From: JAPPHA01 sp965242975
GTDB taxonomy: Bacteria > Pseudomonadota > Alphaproteobacteria > Rhodobacterales > Rhodobacteraceae
DNA length: 64,000 nt
Reading direction: 5' to 3'
NCBI GenBank assembly: GCA_965242975.1
Contig: CBDETS010000007.1
Location: 1,984,001-2,048,000 of the forward strand
Below are positions 48,682 through 59,503 of the stretch, piece after piece (position 1 is the stretch's first letter; each line of letters opens with the position of its first letter). Under the pieces are notes generated by a model. The model ran no database searches and was not told where the DNA came from. It worked only from the letters and a program-made list of their open reading frames with translations. The translations under genes and the position numbers were made by a program.

Positions 48682-49364
48682 CAGTCCTTCGGGGCCAAGA
48701 ACCTGAGAGACACGCGAATCAGGCCGGAAGTGTCGAGTTCGGGCTGTTCGGCCGACACGGACGCAACGGCTTCCGCCGCTTCGCCATGGGCGTAACCGAG
48801 ATTGATCAAGGCAGACATTGCATCCTTCCGGGATTGGGCAGATACCGCAGCCGGGCCAACCGGTCCTGATTGAGTTGCTGCCCGGCCGTTCGGGCCAACT
48901 GGACCACCGCTCCCTAGGCCCGGTTGTTCCAGATCGTCACCGTCCGCACCCAGGCCGATGAGCCTGACCGAGTCCTCTTTGAGTTCACCGATGATCCGCT
49001 GCGCAAGCTTGGGACCAACCCCAGGTGCCGCCCGGACTGCGGTAACGTCCTTCAGGGATATTGCGCGAAACAATCCGTCCGTTCCCAGCGTACCGACGAT
49101 CGCGAGAGCCGCCTTGTGACCGACGCCCTGAATTCGGGTCAGCAACCGGTGCCACTCCCGCTCTGCCCGTGTGCGAAATCCGATAAGTTGCAACAGGTCT
49201 TCGCGGACTACGAGTTCGGTATACAGCGAGATCATGTAACCTTGACCAGGAAGGGCGTCGAGGGTTCGTTCCGAACAATGAACCACGAATCCGACGCCTC
49301 CGACATCGACGAGAAGGTGGTCCGTTCCCCTGTCGTCGATCCTTCCTGAAATCTTGCCGAGCAC
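48681..49364 (-). CDS. ruvA: Holliday junction DNA-binding protein RuvA
   Basis: A 227-residue RuvA, starting GTG. The N-terminal OB fold (MLGKISGRI, GYMISLYTELVVREDLLQLIGF) is followed by two helix-hairpin-helix motifs (RIQGVGHKAALAIVG, AAPGVGPKLAQRIIGELK). The C-terminal RuvB-binding domain is at the end (SALINLGYAHGEAAEAV). A low-complexity linker rich in Gly and Pro separates the domains and makes it somewhat longer than the ~200-residue norm. It lies 15 bases after ruvC. Confidence 0.93.
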   Translation of the reverse strand: MLGKISGRIDDRGTDHLLVDVGGVGFVVHCSERTLDALPGQGYMISLYTELVVREDLLQLIGFRTRAEREWHRLLTRIQGVGHKAALAIVGTLGTDGLFRAISLKDVTAVRAAPGVGPKLAQRIIGELKEDSVRLIGLGADGDDLEQPGLGSGGPVGPNGRAATQSGPVGPAAVSAQSRKDAMSALINLGYAHGEAAEAVASVSAEQPELDTSGLIRVSLRFLAPKD

Positions 49365-49379
49365 TGTTCTCAGACCGGA

Positions 49380-49895
49380 CTAACCTGAAGAACTGGCGTA
49401 CTTTCCCAAGGCGGCGCCCAAACGCGCGGAGCCCTGGGAGGTGTGGGCATGGCAAATCGCAACCGCAAGCGCATCAGCCGCGTGCGGACTCGTGAATTTT
49501 GCGCCGGGAAGAAGCATCTTCACCATCAGCTCCACCTGGACCTTGTCGGCATGCCCGACGCCGACAACGGACTTCTTTACCGAATTTGGCGCGTATTCAT
49601 GCACGGCGATACCCCTCAGCGCGGGAACAAGCAGGCACAGGCCCCTTGCCTGACCCAGCTTCAGTGTCGCAACCGGGTCCTTGTTGACAAACACGCTCTC
49701 GACAGCTGCCCCTTCGGGGTCGTGGCACGACAAGACTGAATCCAGCTGGCGAAACAGGCTGGCAAGGCGGATCGATAGATCGTCACCTCCAGAAGAACAA
49801 CACCCGTTCGCGACATGTGCCAGTCGCGAACCGTGAACATCTACCACGCCCCAGCCTGTGGACCGCAGTCCCGGGTCCAACCCGATTATTCGCAC
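49380..49895 (-). CDS. ruvC: Holliday junction resolvase RuvC
   Basis: A 171-residue endonuclease. The first catalytic Asp is in IIGLDPGLRSTGWG, Glu in AAVESVFVNKDPVATLKLGQ, and the C-terminal Asp pair in SPHAADALAVAICHAH. It cuts Holliday junctions symmetrically. GTG at 49895 was chosen because AAAGGAG lies five bases upstream and it gives the usual length; the frame extends to 50003 but that part is not conserved. First of the ruvC-ruvA-ruvB operon. An insertion element sits directly upstream, within about 180 bases. Confidence 0.93.
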   Translation of the reverse strand: MRIIGLDPGLRSTGWGVVDVHGSRLAHVANGCCSSGGDDLSIRLASLFRQLDSVLSCHDPEGAAVESVFVNKDPVATLKLGQARGLCLLVPALRGIAVHEYAPNSVKKSVVGVGHADKVQVELMVKMLLPGAKFTSPHAADALAVAICHAHTSQGSARLGAALGKYASSSG

Positions 49896-50124
49896 ACCAG
49901 CTCCTTTGCCAAGAAACAACCCGTTGGGTCCCGGCGGCCAAGATGTACCATGCGCTCGACTATCACGAAACGAACACACTGGCAAAGGGGGGGGCTGCTC
50001 CACGCTCAGGGTCTTCCCACGCTATTTTTTTTGACATTTTCCGACTCTGTGATCGGGTGCGCGCCGATTTTGGCCGGTGCGTTTTTCGCTGGCTTTCCCG
50101 CGCTGGATGTGCGATACGGTTTGC

Positions 50125-51943
50125 ATGTGCATCAAACCGCTCTCGCGAGAGCCCATCTGGCAGGAAATGCCGGCGGGCTTCTGCCTTGGCGATGTCGAGG
50201 TTCGCCTTGTGGAGCCCACCGAGCGCCCGTTGTGGGACTACCTGATGGACACCCATCACTACCTCGGGTTCCGCCGCTTCGCGGGCCGGGGGTTGCGTTA
50301 TGCCGCGACCTGGCAAGGCCGGTGGCTGGCGCTGGCGGGCTGGCAGGGCGGCGCCTTCAAGTGCCGGCCGCGCGACCTCTGGATCGGGTGGAAGCCGGCG
50401 CAGCATTTCGACCGCCTCGGCATGATCGCCAACAATACCCGGTTCCTCGTGCTGGCCGCACCCGGCGTGTTCCCCAACCTTGCCTCTTTCTTCCTTGCCG
50501 GGATGACCCGCCGGATTGCCGACGACTGGCTGTCGACGTATGGCCATCGCGTGTTGATCGCGGAGACGTTCTGTGATCCGGCGAGGTTTGCGGGAACCAT
50601 GTACACGGCTGCCGGTTGGCAGGCGTTGGGCAGGACCCGGGGCTTCGCCCGCTGCAATGGCAAATACACCGACCCGCACGACGAACCGAAGCTGATCCTG
50701 GTCCGGAGCCTGCACCGGGACGCGCATCAGCTCCTGGCCCGCCCGGAACCCTTGCCGCTGTCGGTGATGCCCCCGGTTGGCCCCGAACTGGCGCCCCGCG
50801 ATCCCGAGGTCATGCGCTCGCTCCATGACGAACTGGCCGCCGTTCCCGACTATCGCCGGGCTCAGGGACGCAAGCACACGGTCGCCTGCGTGCTCAGCGT
50901 GCACATTCTTGCCGCCATGGCCAACATGAGGGGATGCCTTGCCGCGGCACAGTTCGCCAAGGCCTTGTCGCAGGAGCAACTCGCGGCCATCGGCGCCTGG
51001 AAGAACCCGAAGACCGGCCTGCATGAGCCGGTCGCCAAGTCGACGCTGCACAGGGTTGTCCAGTCCCTTGATCCCGAGGCGTTGGAGGACGTGCTTCATC
51101 GCTGGTCTCACCCCCGCCTGCCGCTTGCCCGGGCGATCGCGGCCGACGGCAAGCGCATCAGGGGCGCCAACCGCAACGGCGACGGCCACCACGAGACCGT
51201 GACCCTGGTCGATCATGTGACCGGCGCGCCCTTCGCCATCCTCGGATACACCGACGACGGCGGCGAAATCGCCGCCCTCAACGATCTCCTGCTGCGCTGC
51301 GACATCCGTGGCCGGATCATCACCGTCGACGCGCTGCACACGGCGCGGGAAACGGCGCGTCTGATCACCGAACGTTGCGGCGCCGACTACGTGTTGAACG
51401 TGAAATGCCTCGGAGACCTTCGCGCTGCTCGACAGCATCGACTGGGAACGTGACCGCGACCACGCGTATATGAGGGAGTACGAAAAACAGCACGGGCGGA
51501 TCGAACAGCGCGGCATCGATGTCCTGACCCCGCTCAAGGGCATGGTCAATTTCCCCGGCGTCCGCCAGGTCGCGCGGGTGACGCGCTACAGGGAGGTCCT
51601 GAAGGACGGCAAGGAGCCAGGCAACGAGACCGTCTATCTCATCACCTCGCTTGACAGTGCAACCGCCTCCGCCGCCGACCTGCTGGCATTGAATCGCGGA
51701 CATTGGGAAGTGGAAAACAACAACCATCGCCAGCGCGATTGCAACTTCGGGGAAGACGCCTGCCTGGCCCGTACCGGGAACGGCCCGCTGAACCGCGCCT
51801 GCCTCAACACCATCGCACTGGCCGTGATCTTCGCCAACCGTCACAAGGGTGCCGGCGTCATCGACACCATGCGAAGGTTCGCGCTCGACCGGGACGATGC
51901 GATCCGGGTGGTCTGCGAACCGCCGCAGGCATCCGAGGCCTGA
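50125..51943 (+). pseudogene. ISAs1-type transposase with N-terminal DUF4338 (DruA-like) domain, frameshifted
   Basis: The first ~210 residues match DUF4338: DYLMDTHHYLGFRRFAGRGL, RFLVLAAPGVFPNLASFFLA, DDWLSTYGHRVLIAETFCDP and MYTAAGWQALGRTRGFAR. The next part is an ISAs1-family transposase: AVPDYRRAQGRKHTVACVLS, AIAADGKRIRGANRNGDGHH and TVDALHTARETARLITERCG. A frameshift near 51410 (after YVLNVK) separates it from SETFALLDSIDWERDRDH and RGHWEVENNNHRQRDCNFGE. DUF4338 is the domain of DruA, the hallmark of Druantia anti-phage systems, and here it is part of the transposase protein. The start is uncertain among ATGs at 50077 and 50125. Element ends were not found. Confidence 0.75.
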
Positions 51944-52687
51944 CCCTCCTCACCCCTCCTCATTTCAGCAAAACCGTTCGGACGCCCACCGCGGTGTCCG
52001 GCTCTCGCCGTTCGGCCAGAAACGCGGCAATTAGGCGCCGAATCATGCGGTGATTCGGGCGGCCCGCCACAGGAGCAGGGGGCGCAGGAGCGCGAAAACC
52101 CACGAAATCATGCCCGACAACGCCAATATCGCATCAATTCGCTCAGCGTGGGAAAGTCCTGGCTCCACGCTTCGGCATGGTGAGTCTGCCTGCCGCGCGT
52201 AGTCTTGTCCGACACGGATTCTCCTGCCGGGAACGAACTGCATTAAACGACCTGTTGAAGTTGATCGTAACAGGTTTTCTCGGCCGTGCCTGTCGTTGTG
52301 CCTTCGGCTGACATCGTGGTGCCGGATGACAGGACACGTTTCGGCGAACGGATGAATGCGCATCACTAACAAGACGCCGTGCCTGGCAAGGAGGGGATCA
52401 CTCGCCGTCTTGCCCACGACCCGCGTCACTGCCTGGCGCTGACGTGTGGCGCGCGCAACTACCGGTTCGTCTGCAGCAATGGTGAATAGTTTCATTATCC
52501 GCACGCGGCGGACAACAACGCCCACATCCCGATTCCCTCGGGCGTCCAACTCGATGCCGACTCCCGCGTGCTTGTACCAAAACCGGAATTTAATGACTCA
52601 TGAACAAAACATGAACATCATGTGGGGTGTGGCCGGTGCCGGCTTCCTGTATCTTGTGGTTAAGCAAACAAATCACAGGAGGAAGCC
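51944..52687. other. gap between ISAs1 and IS630 elements
   Basis: No supported gene. The minus-strand frame at 52043-52549 has a hydrophobic end (ILALSGMISWVFALLRPLLL), but no family was recognised. It probably represents element ends and debris. Confidence 0.4.
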
Positions 52688-53934
52688 ATGCCGGCTGGCA
52701 TCGAGATCACGAACACCGACCACACGGTGGCTGAGATCAAGGCATTGGCCCGAAAGTGAAAGAACCGGGTGGAGGCTCGACGCCAGGAGACGATTGCGCG
52801 GGTGATGGAAGGCGTGGAGAGCCGAACGGAGATTGCACGGTGGGCGAAGGTCGACAGGCAGACGCTGTGCGACTGGGCCAACCGCTACAATGCCGAGGGG
52901 CCGGTTGGCCTGAATACCAAGCCGGGTCGTGGTCGCCCGTCGAGGCTGAACGAGGCCCAGCGCGCCGAGGTTGGGCGCTGGCTTGAGGAGGGTCCGGAGA
53001 CCGGTGTTCCGGCGTGGACGGTCGGGTTGACCCGGGGCAGGATCAAGGAAGTCGTTTACATTGTGATGTCCGGTGAGGCGGTTCGCCGCCTGATGCGGGC
53101 GCTGGGCTTCCGTCGGCTTTCGCCGCGGCCCCTTCATCCCAGGGCCGATCCGGAGGCCCAGGAGAAGTTCCGCAGTGATTTCAATACCATTGCAGCCTCC
53201 TCACTGCCGGAGGGCACGGACCCAGCCCGCGTGGACGTGTGGTTTCAAGACGAGGCGCACCTCTGGGCCAGAAGGGGATTCTGACCCGGGTGTGGGCGCG
53301 CCGGGGAAGCCGTCCCCGGGTGCCGAGGGACTATCACTACGGATATTGCTACCTGTTCAGCGCGATCTGCCCGGAAAGCGGCATCTCGGCCGGCCATGTT
53401 TGCGACAAGGCGAAAACCGATGAGGTGAACCGCCATCTTGTCGACATTGCCGCCGCCGTGCCCCAGGGCCGCCACGCGCTGGTGGTTCTCGACGGCGCCG
53501 GCTGGCATCGTTTGAAGAGCCTTGAGATACCGGACAACGATTCGCTGTTGCGTCTGCCGCCGTACAGTCCGGAACTGAACCCGGTCGAGACCGTGTTCCA
53601 GTTCCTCAAGCAGGGCAATTTTGCCAACCGGGTCTTCGCCACAGCCGAGATGAAAGACAGGGTCGAGAAGGTTTGGAATGACTTCGCCCGCACGCCCGGC
53701 CGGGTCGCTTCACCGGCCAAGCGAAGCTGGGCAAGACTGTTCAGCACACCGACGGCTCATCCCGCCAGCACGCCTCGCCGGGTGTGTGGTTATTTTCCGG
53801 TTTTGGTATCACTCCGTGCGCACGTCGCCAGACGGGAGACTGGCCCGTCCAACCTGACCGCACGCCTCCAGGAAATCTGCAAGGAACAAACAGCCACCAT
53901 CCTGCTGCGCGGACAGGGCCGCCGCTCGGCCTGA
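52688..53934 (+). pseudogene. IS630-family transposase, nonsense codon and frameshift
   Basis: Read from the ATG at 52688 (AGGAGGAAGCC before it), the frame meets an in-frame TGA at 52757. It then continues VEARRQETIARVMEGVESRT, KVDRQTLCDWANRYNAEG and GGEAVRRLMRAL-like GEAVRRLMRALGFRR. Catalytic Asp lies in DVWFQDEAHLW. A frame change at about 53275 leads to VWARRGSRPRVPRDYHYGY, VVLDGAGWH and LPPYSPELNPVETVFQFLKQ, the second Asp and the Glu of the DDE triad. The order is typical of IS630. The last part, beyond about 53700, is probably not native. It has two lesions. Confidence 0.8.
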
Positions 53935-54809
53935 CTTGTCCGAAAACGCCTCTCGGCCTCAACCGCTGATTTCGCTGGCACACAAGGAAAATCGGGCGAA
54001 AGCACAAAACGGTCGCCGGACCGCACGCGCCAATGGGGTCGTTGCCCCGGGGCGAGATGGCGCACGTTCGGCAACCCGCCGAACTGCGGGACATGGTCCA
54101 CGGAACTGCCGACTTGATCTGTATTGGCGATACCAGGTGTTTCCCAAGCCGGAAAGGTCGGAATACCCGACCTCCGCGGCCAAACAGGGCGGCTCCATCG
54201 CGGACCCGGCACCGTGCTCAACGTCGAGGTGACCTTCGACGCACTCTCGGCATGGACCCTCCCCCTCAGGATGCAGTTCGGTATCGTCATCTCCACGCCG
54301 GACCCACCGTCAAATTACCGAAGTGGGCCGAAAGGTTCAGCCTGCGGGCAACCTCCCGCGGGCATGACACCCCTCCTGCCGAAGACCGGGCCGCCCGAAT
54401 GCTCGAAACGCACGATCCTACTGTCCGGACTTGCGGCCAGGGGAAGACGGTAACGTCAAGGCAGGAATGACATCCAGACCAAGCGGGAAAAAGATCACGA
54501 ATCTGAACCGAGCAGTACCAGGACGGGTCCCGAAGCCGTCCGTTCAGATCAGAACTGCGCGGGAAGAACTGCCCCAACCCACGCGAATCAACTCAGAAAA
54601 TTCGCGCCCAAACAAGTCGACAGCAATAAAATTCATCGCTTTTTCACGATAATTTCACCTAAATTACCAATAATATCACACACTCATTACACAAATTCCT
54701 TTATAATCGCCGGCTGAAGCCACCGCTGGCGGACACCGTCGAGGCTTAGTTTTCGGCTTCCGCAACGAGCCTTCGGCCGCCTTTGTCTGATGTAGGGGAG
54801 AGTTCGCCA
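53935..54809. other. AT-rich leader region before the TonB receptor
   Basis: No gene is supported; frames such as 54124-54453 (NVEVTFDALSAWTLPLRMQF) look partly protein-like but are not assignable. Bases 54590-54710 are unusually AT-rich for this DNA and hold the likely promoter of the receptor gene. Confidence 0.4.
54702..54707 (+). promoter_or_regulatory. TATAAT -10 element upstream of the TonB receptor gene
   Basis: An exact TATAAT occurs about 100 bases before the start codon, within an AT-rich tract. No clear -35 hexamer was found at the correct distance, so the assignment rests on the hexamer and the AT-rich context. Confidence 0.4.
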
Positions 54810-57377
54810 ATGACTGTGGGGAGTCGGGACCCGAACGGTAATATTGAGCCGATTCGACAGCTTTTACCGCGCATCGGGCGACACTTTCCAACAGTCTCAA
54901 GGGCGCTCGTTTGGCGCCCGGCCCTATTTGCGGCACTTGCCCTTTTTTCAGTGGCAGAGGTCGAAGCCGGACCTCTTGCTCCTGCCCCACATGTTATCAC
55001 GGACCGGGACAGGGACTATCTGGAACGGTCCGGTGCTCAGACACTCGAAGAACTCCTGGATACAGGCATCGTCCGTTATTTTTTCACCGGAGGGCAGCCA
55101 CTGCTCGTTCTGGTCGACGGCAGTCCCTACGCGAATTCCGCCTCCGACCTTGATACCTTGCCGATTTCGACAATCGAACGGATCGAGCTTCTGAGCGGTG
55201 ACAGCCTGGGCACTCTCGGTAGTGCTGGCATACGCGGCGCGATCAACATTGTCCTGCGGAAGGACCTGAACGGCTTCGAGACGCGCGGTCTCACGCGGTT
55301 GCCCGACCGAGAGGGCGGCGATGGTCTTCAAGGCAGCGTTTTCTGGGGCGGCGAGGTCGGCGAGGGCCGCATGGTCGTTGGTGTTGATGTCCTCAACCGC
55401 CAGGAAATCCCTGCAAGATTCAGGGAGCACAGCCGTTCCGCCTGGAAGGAAGGCGGCACGTTCAGCGAAACAAAAAACGTCAGCCTCGGCGGAAATACGG
55501 TGTGGGTTGTCAATCTTTCTTCTATGGGTGACGTCGAAGACGTGCGGACGGTTTCACTGGGTGAATGCGACCCGGAGAAAGGCTATACCGGCCCGCTCAC
55601 CGACCCGTCCGGGCGCGGCAGCACAGACAGAGGCTGCGGCTTCGCCTACGGCAACATCGCGTGGGACTCTGAACGCTTACAGCAGAGGACGATGATCCTG
55701 AACCTTGACCATCCACTTGGGGAGAGGTCAGAGTTCCATCTGGATGCAAATATCGGACAAGGCAATTGGGCATTCCGCTACGCGCCTTCTGTCGGCTTTT
55801 TCGGCTTTACCCCCAACGTGGCGTTAATAAACGCAATCAACTCCGCAGGTTCAAGTATAGGAGCAGATGCCAACGACTATTTCGTCGTCGGGCACCGCTT
55901 TGTCGGGCACGGTAACCGGGACTGGAAATCGACGTACGACGCATACGACCTCGCCTTGAGCATCGACGGTAAGCTGGGGAAGGGGCTGGGTTACGATGCG
56001 CGCATCGAAACCTATCGGATTAGAGGTTCCCTGACAGGCGACACGTTCGTCCATGAAGGCAGGATCAGGGAGGAAATCAATACAGGAAACTATGACCTCG
56101 CAGACCCGTCTTCCACCGATCAGGATCACCTTGATGCCATAGAACGTTCAGGTCTGCGGGAGGAAAGGGATGCCAGCGGAGATTACCTTGGCGCCCGACT
56201 GGCACTGGAAGGGAACACATTGGCGGTCGGCAGGCACATTGGTGCATGGACCGCGGGTTTTGCTGCGGGCAAGTCCACGGTACGCTCAATCCTCCGCTTT
56301 CGCGACAAAGACAACATGACCCACGACGTCACACAGGCGCTGGGCTCGGGAGGCGTCAGCTACGCCGGAAAGCGCGAGACAGTCGGGCTGTTCACGGAGA
56401 TGTCGCTGCCGCTGAATGAAACCCTTGAATTCAGGGTTGCTGGTCGCGCGGATGAGTACAGTGATGTGGGTACACTGAAATCCTGGAACCTTGCAGCCGA
56501 ATACCGTCCGCATGAAATCGTTGCACTGCGGAGTTCATTGAGCGTGGGACAGTCTGCTCCGTCAATGCGCCACCTCTACAGCACCGAGTCCCAGGGCCAT
56601 CCCTATGTCGAATGCGTACCCGACTGGAACGACCCTCCGCCCCGCGACTGTCTTGGCCAGAACTCCCGGCAGGTGACACGCGAGTCCACGGGCAACCCGA
56701 ACCTCGGGCCCTCGGACACCACACGGTTCGCCATCGGCGCTAAGGCACGCACGTCGCGAAACCTCCTCAGTGTGGAATGGTATCGGCTGTCCCGTGACAA
56801 CCTGGTGGAATTGAATGATGCAGATTGGGCCTTACGAAATTTTGTAGAATGCGCGGACGGGGAAGTGTCGGATTGCGTTGAGCAAACAGGCGGCGACATC
56901 ACCATTTACGACAGTTTTGCGAATGTCGGCGAAACCGAGATCACGGGCGTCACGACCCGGTTCGGTTCGGGGGGCTTCGATACGCGCCTGGGCGAGTTCG
57001 GGATCACCGGAGCGTGGCGGCACGTGCTCGACGCCAAACGGCGCACGAACAGAAACGAGCGCTTTTATACCCTTTCGAAGAACATGGCCCTCCTCAGGTT
57101 TCACCTTCAGCGCCGTGGCTTGAGCACGATCTGGACAACAAACTACCGCGCAGGCTTCGTTACCCAGTCAGGCAGTTTCAATTCCTGGACCGGCCATGAT
57201 TTGGTACTGGACTGGAAGGAGCCCCTGGAAATTAAGAACTTGCGGGCTGCGGTCGGCGTATTCAACCTCACCGATGCCGGTCTCACCATTGACACGGCCG
57301 ATCCCAGCAGCGCGGATGGACCCTCGGTGGCCGGCTGGGGGCGCACTTTCTTCCTCACGGTCAACATGCGCTTCTGA
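54810..57377 (+). CDS. TonB-dependent receptor-like outer-membrane protein
   Basis: 855 residues. A signal-peptide-like segment lies at residues ~30-50 (WRPALFAALALFSVAEVEAG). A compact plug follows: VITDRDRDYLERSGAQTLEE, VLVDGSPYANSASDLDTLPI, STIERIELLSGDSLGTLGSA and GIRGAINIVLRKDLNGFETR. The rest is a long beta-barrel with Cys-containing loops (ECDPEKGYTGPL, DCLGQNSRQ) and ends in VNMRF, the terminal aromatic of outer-membrane proteins. A TonB box was not found before the plug. Such receptors import siderophores, cobalamin or glycans; the substrate here is unknown. ATG at 54810 was chosen because GGGGAG precedes it; a TTG at 54783 is less likely. Confidence 0.88.
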   Translation: MTVGSRDPNGNIEPIRQLLPRIGRHFPTVSRALVWRPALFAALALFSVAEVEAGPLAPAPHVITDRDRDYLERSGAQTLEELLDTGIVRYFFTGGQPLLVLVDGSPYANSASDLDTLPISTIERIELLSGDSLGTLGSAGIRGAINIVLRKDLNGFETRGLTRLPDREGGDGLQGSVFWGGEVGEGRMVVGVDVLNRQEIPARFREHSRSAWKEGGTFSETKNVSLGGNTVWVVNLSSMGDVEDVRTVSLGECDPEKGYTGPLTDPSGRGSTDRGCGFAYGNIAWDSERLQQRTMILNLDHPLGERSEFHLDANIGQGNWAFRYAPSVGFFGFTPNVALINAINSAGSSIGADANDYFVVGHRFVGHGNRDWKSTYDAYDLALSIDGKLGKGLGYDARIETYRIRGSLTGDTFVHEGRIREEINTGNYDLADPSSTDQDHLDAIERSGLREERDASGDYLGARLALEGNTLAVGRHIGAWTAGFAAGKSTVRSILRFRDKDNMTHDVTQALGSGGVSYAGKRETVGLFTEMSLPLNETLEFRVAGRADEYSDVGTLKSWNLAAEYRPHEIVALRSSLSVGQSAPSMRHLYSTESQGHPYVECVPDWNDPPPRDCLGQNSRQVTRESTGNPNLGPSDTTRFAIGAKARTSRNLLSVEWYRLSRDNLVELNDADWALRNFVECADGEVSDCVEQTGGDITIYDSFANVGETEITGVTTRFGSGGFDTRLGEFGITGAWRHVLDAKRRTNRNERFYTLSKNMALLRFHLQRRGLSTIWTTNYRAGFVTQSGSFNSWTGHDLVLDWKEPLEIKNLRAAVGVFNLTDAGLTIDTADPSSADGPSVAGWGRTFFLTVNMRF

Positions 57378-57401
57378 AGGCCTTTGGCCAGTTCGGCCGC
57401 C

Positions 57402-58960
57402 TCAGGTGCAGCGTAGTCGACTTGGCGGCAGATGGGACCTCATCCGTGGAGCTTTGAGTCTTCCGAAATCTTCGCAGATGAAGAGCGTGCCGTACTTGAC
57501 CTTGCACTTTGGGCTGGCATTTGTCCCAACCCTACTGAGCCCGGTGATTTGGCCGATTTGTGCAGGCACCATTTCTGATTTCAGATTGTCGAGATCGTCG
57601 CGGAGGGTGCGTGTCCCGATCGATGGCATGTCAAGGTCGCAACTTTCACCCACCAGGAACAGCTAGGCAGTGTAACCTGAATTCTTTGTCCGGCCTGAAG
57701 TGAGCCCGGGATGCATCGCCGCGCAATTCGTCGGCGCCGAAAGGCACGCCCGCTTGCGTCGGGCGCGGATTCGGTGCCCGTAAACCGAATGGCGGCAACC
57801 GCACGGTCTCGAAATTCCGAACGTCCACCGACACGCCAAACGGTTCGGCTACCCACTGTTCACGGCAATTGACAACCTGAAGTTGAAGAATGGGGCTCAT
57901 CCTGTTCAGGAACAACCGGGCAGGCGGATCGGGATCGCCGACGTTGTCACCGTAATTGAGAACTTCTTCTGGGAGGTCTTCAAAGAACGCACGCGTTTCC
58001 TGCGGGACGGGAGCCAGTTCTATCGGTTGAACCCGCGCCGGCGGCCGAACCCGGACCGACAGGCCGGTTGGTCACGTTCTGGAGGAACCCGTCAACCCAC
58101 CGGTTTGCCTGGTTCATGTCTTCGGGGATGATGCCGCCTTTGTCGGAGAAACCATGTTCGTGCCGGACTTTTGTTCAACGTGCGTCGACTTCACCGAAAG
58201 TCATGCGGGGGATGCCTTCGATTTCGGATGATCCCGACGCTTCCGGACGACACGGGAATCTCTTTCGGCCATGGCAAAAATGTCCGTACCGACTTCGCAT
58301 GGGAAACCACGATCCGCGAGTAGAAACGCCGGAATGTGCACTTCGGTGGCCAGCACTCCCGGAATGCCATCGTCAAGCTCCAGAAAGAACGGGACCAGAC
58401 ACATGCCATACGGGCGCTGGTTTTCAGGTCGCTCCAAGCGAACACGCGTGCCTGCCGGACACGAGAAAGCGGCGAAGGCGGGCGGGTAAACCTGAAGGAT
58501 CCGGTCGAAGGGCTGCGGGCTGCGTCCCACTGCCGGCAGCTGAAACCCGGAACCATCACTGAAACCAGTGATACCCGAGGTTGTGAAGCCTCACCCGGCG
58601 CATGTCCGTTCGACTCAACGACAACGGTGACGAATCGAGTGTCCGGGTTCCCGGAAATCCAGACCGGCACGGAGGCGTGGGGACTTCCGGTCGGGAACGT
58701 TCGCTCAGACAGTCCGAAAGGTGTGACGGAGGCTTCGGGTCGGTCCTGAAGGTTTTCTGCGACTTGTCCGTGCCACGCCTTGACACGGCGCTGATCTTGT
58801 CGATGCCACAGGGCTGCTTGGGTTCGGATACCAGGGCTTCGGGTGAGACCGCGAACACTTCCGTCGTCGTAATTCGATACTGTTTGGACGGCAAAAAAAT
58901 CTTGTCATCAGCCACATACGGGTCATGCGAATCATGCAGGGCGGGTATGCAAAAATAACG
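57402..58960 (-). pseudogene. unidentified decayed gene on the minus strand
   Basis: The ~1.6 kb after the receptor carries protein-like minus-strand segments in changing frames: FCIPALHDSHDPYVADDKIF (near 58950), KQYRITTTEVFAVSPEALVS, PVWISGNPDTRFVTVVVE, FLLADRGFPCEVGTDIFAMA and IGTRTLRDDLDNLKSEMVPA (near 57590). Together they look like one secreted or metabolic protein broken by many frameshifts. TLRDDLDNLxSM is reminiscent of the C-terminus of esterase-like phytases, but that is only a hint. No intact frame is present. Confidence 0.35.
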
Positions 58961-59048
58961 TTTGTTCCTGCCGGAAACCGCGATTACGTCCAGGACAGTC
59001 CAAACAACCAAAACGGCTCAAATGCCAGGCAAGGAGGAGGTCAAGACA

Positions 59049-59258
59049 ATGTCAGTCATACATCAAACCCGTACCATCCCCACAGGCGCACGATCCATAT
59101 ACGTCCTGACCAGCCTTTTCGAAAACGCAGTAACGTCGGTCAGGCGCCGGTACTCAGAGCGACAAACCCGGAGAGTTCTGTCCCGGCTGTCCGACCACGA
59201 ACTCGACGACATCGGTCTCACTCGCGCCGAAATCCAGCATCTTCCGGACCGGTTTTGA
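59049..59258 (+). CDS. DUF1127 small protein
   Basis: A 69-residue basic protein. The C-terminal half RQTRRVLSRLSDHELDDIGL with TRAEI is the DUF1127 signature, common in alphaproteobacteria, where such proteins bind RNA or act in phosphate or stress regulation. ATG at 59049 follows AAGGAGGAGG by about 10 bases; a longer frame to 58962 is not conserved. It stands alone. Confidence 0.85.
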   Translation: MSVIHQTRTIPTGARSIYVLTSLFENAVTSVRRRYSERQTRRVLSRLSDHELDDIGLTRAEIQHLPDRF

Positions 59259-59503
59259 TCGCCGAACGTCGATTGATTCTGAAGGCCGCCAGGTTTCGGT
59301 GGCCTTCGATTCCCGGAGCACAGATGATGTCATCGATCGCTTGAAGCGAACCTCCGGACTCGATCTGTAAAGCGCCTTTGGACAGTTTCTTTGGTCCGCG
59401 CCCGATAAGGCCCTCTGCACATCATGGCGCAACCACGATTGCCGGGTTCCCAATTGATGCACCGCAAATGCCCCTGACTCGAGTGCCCTTCCCGCGCTCC
59501 GCT

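Noticed and set aside
53239..53284. Programmed frameshift in the IS630 transposase at 52688
   Set aside because: No slippery heptamer was evident and the same copy has an in-frame stop near its start, so ordinary decay is simpler.
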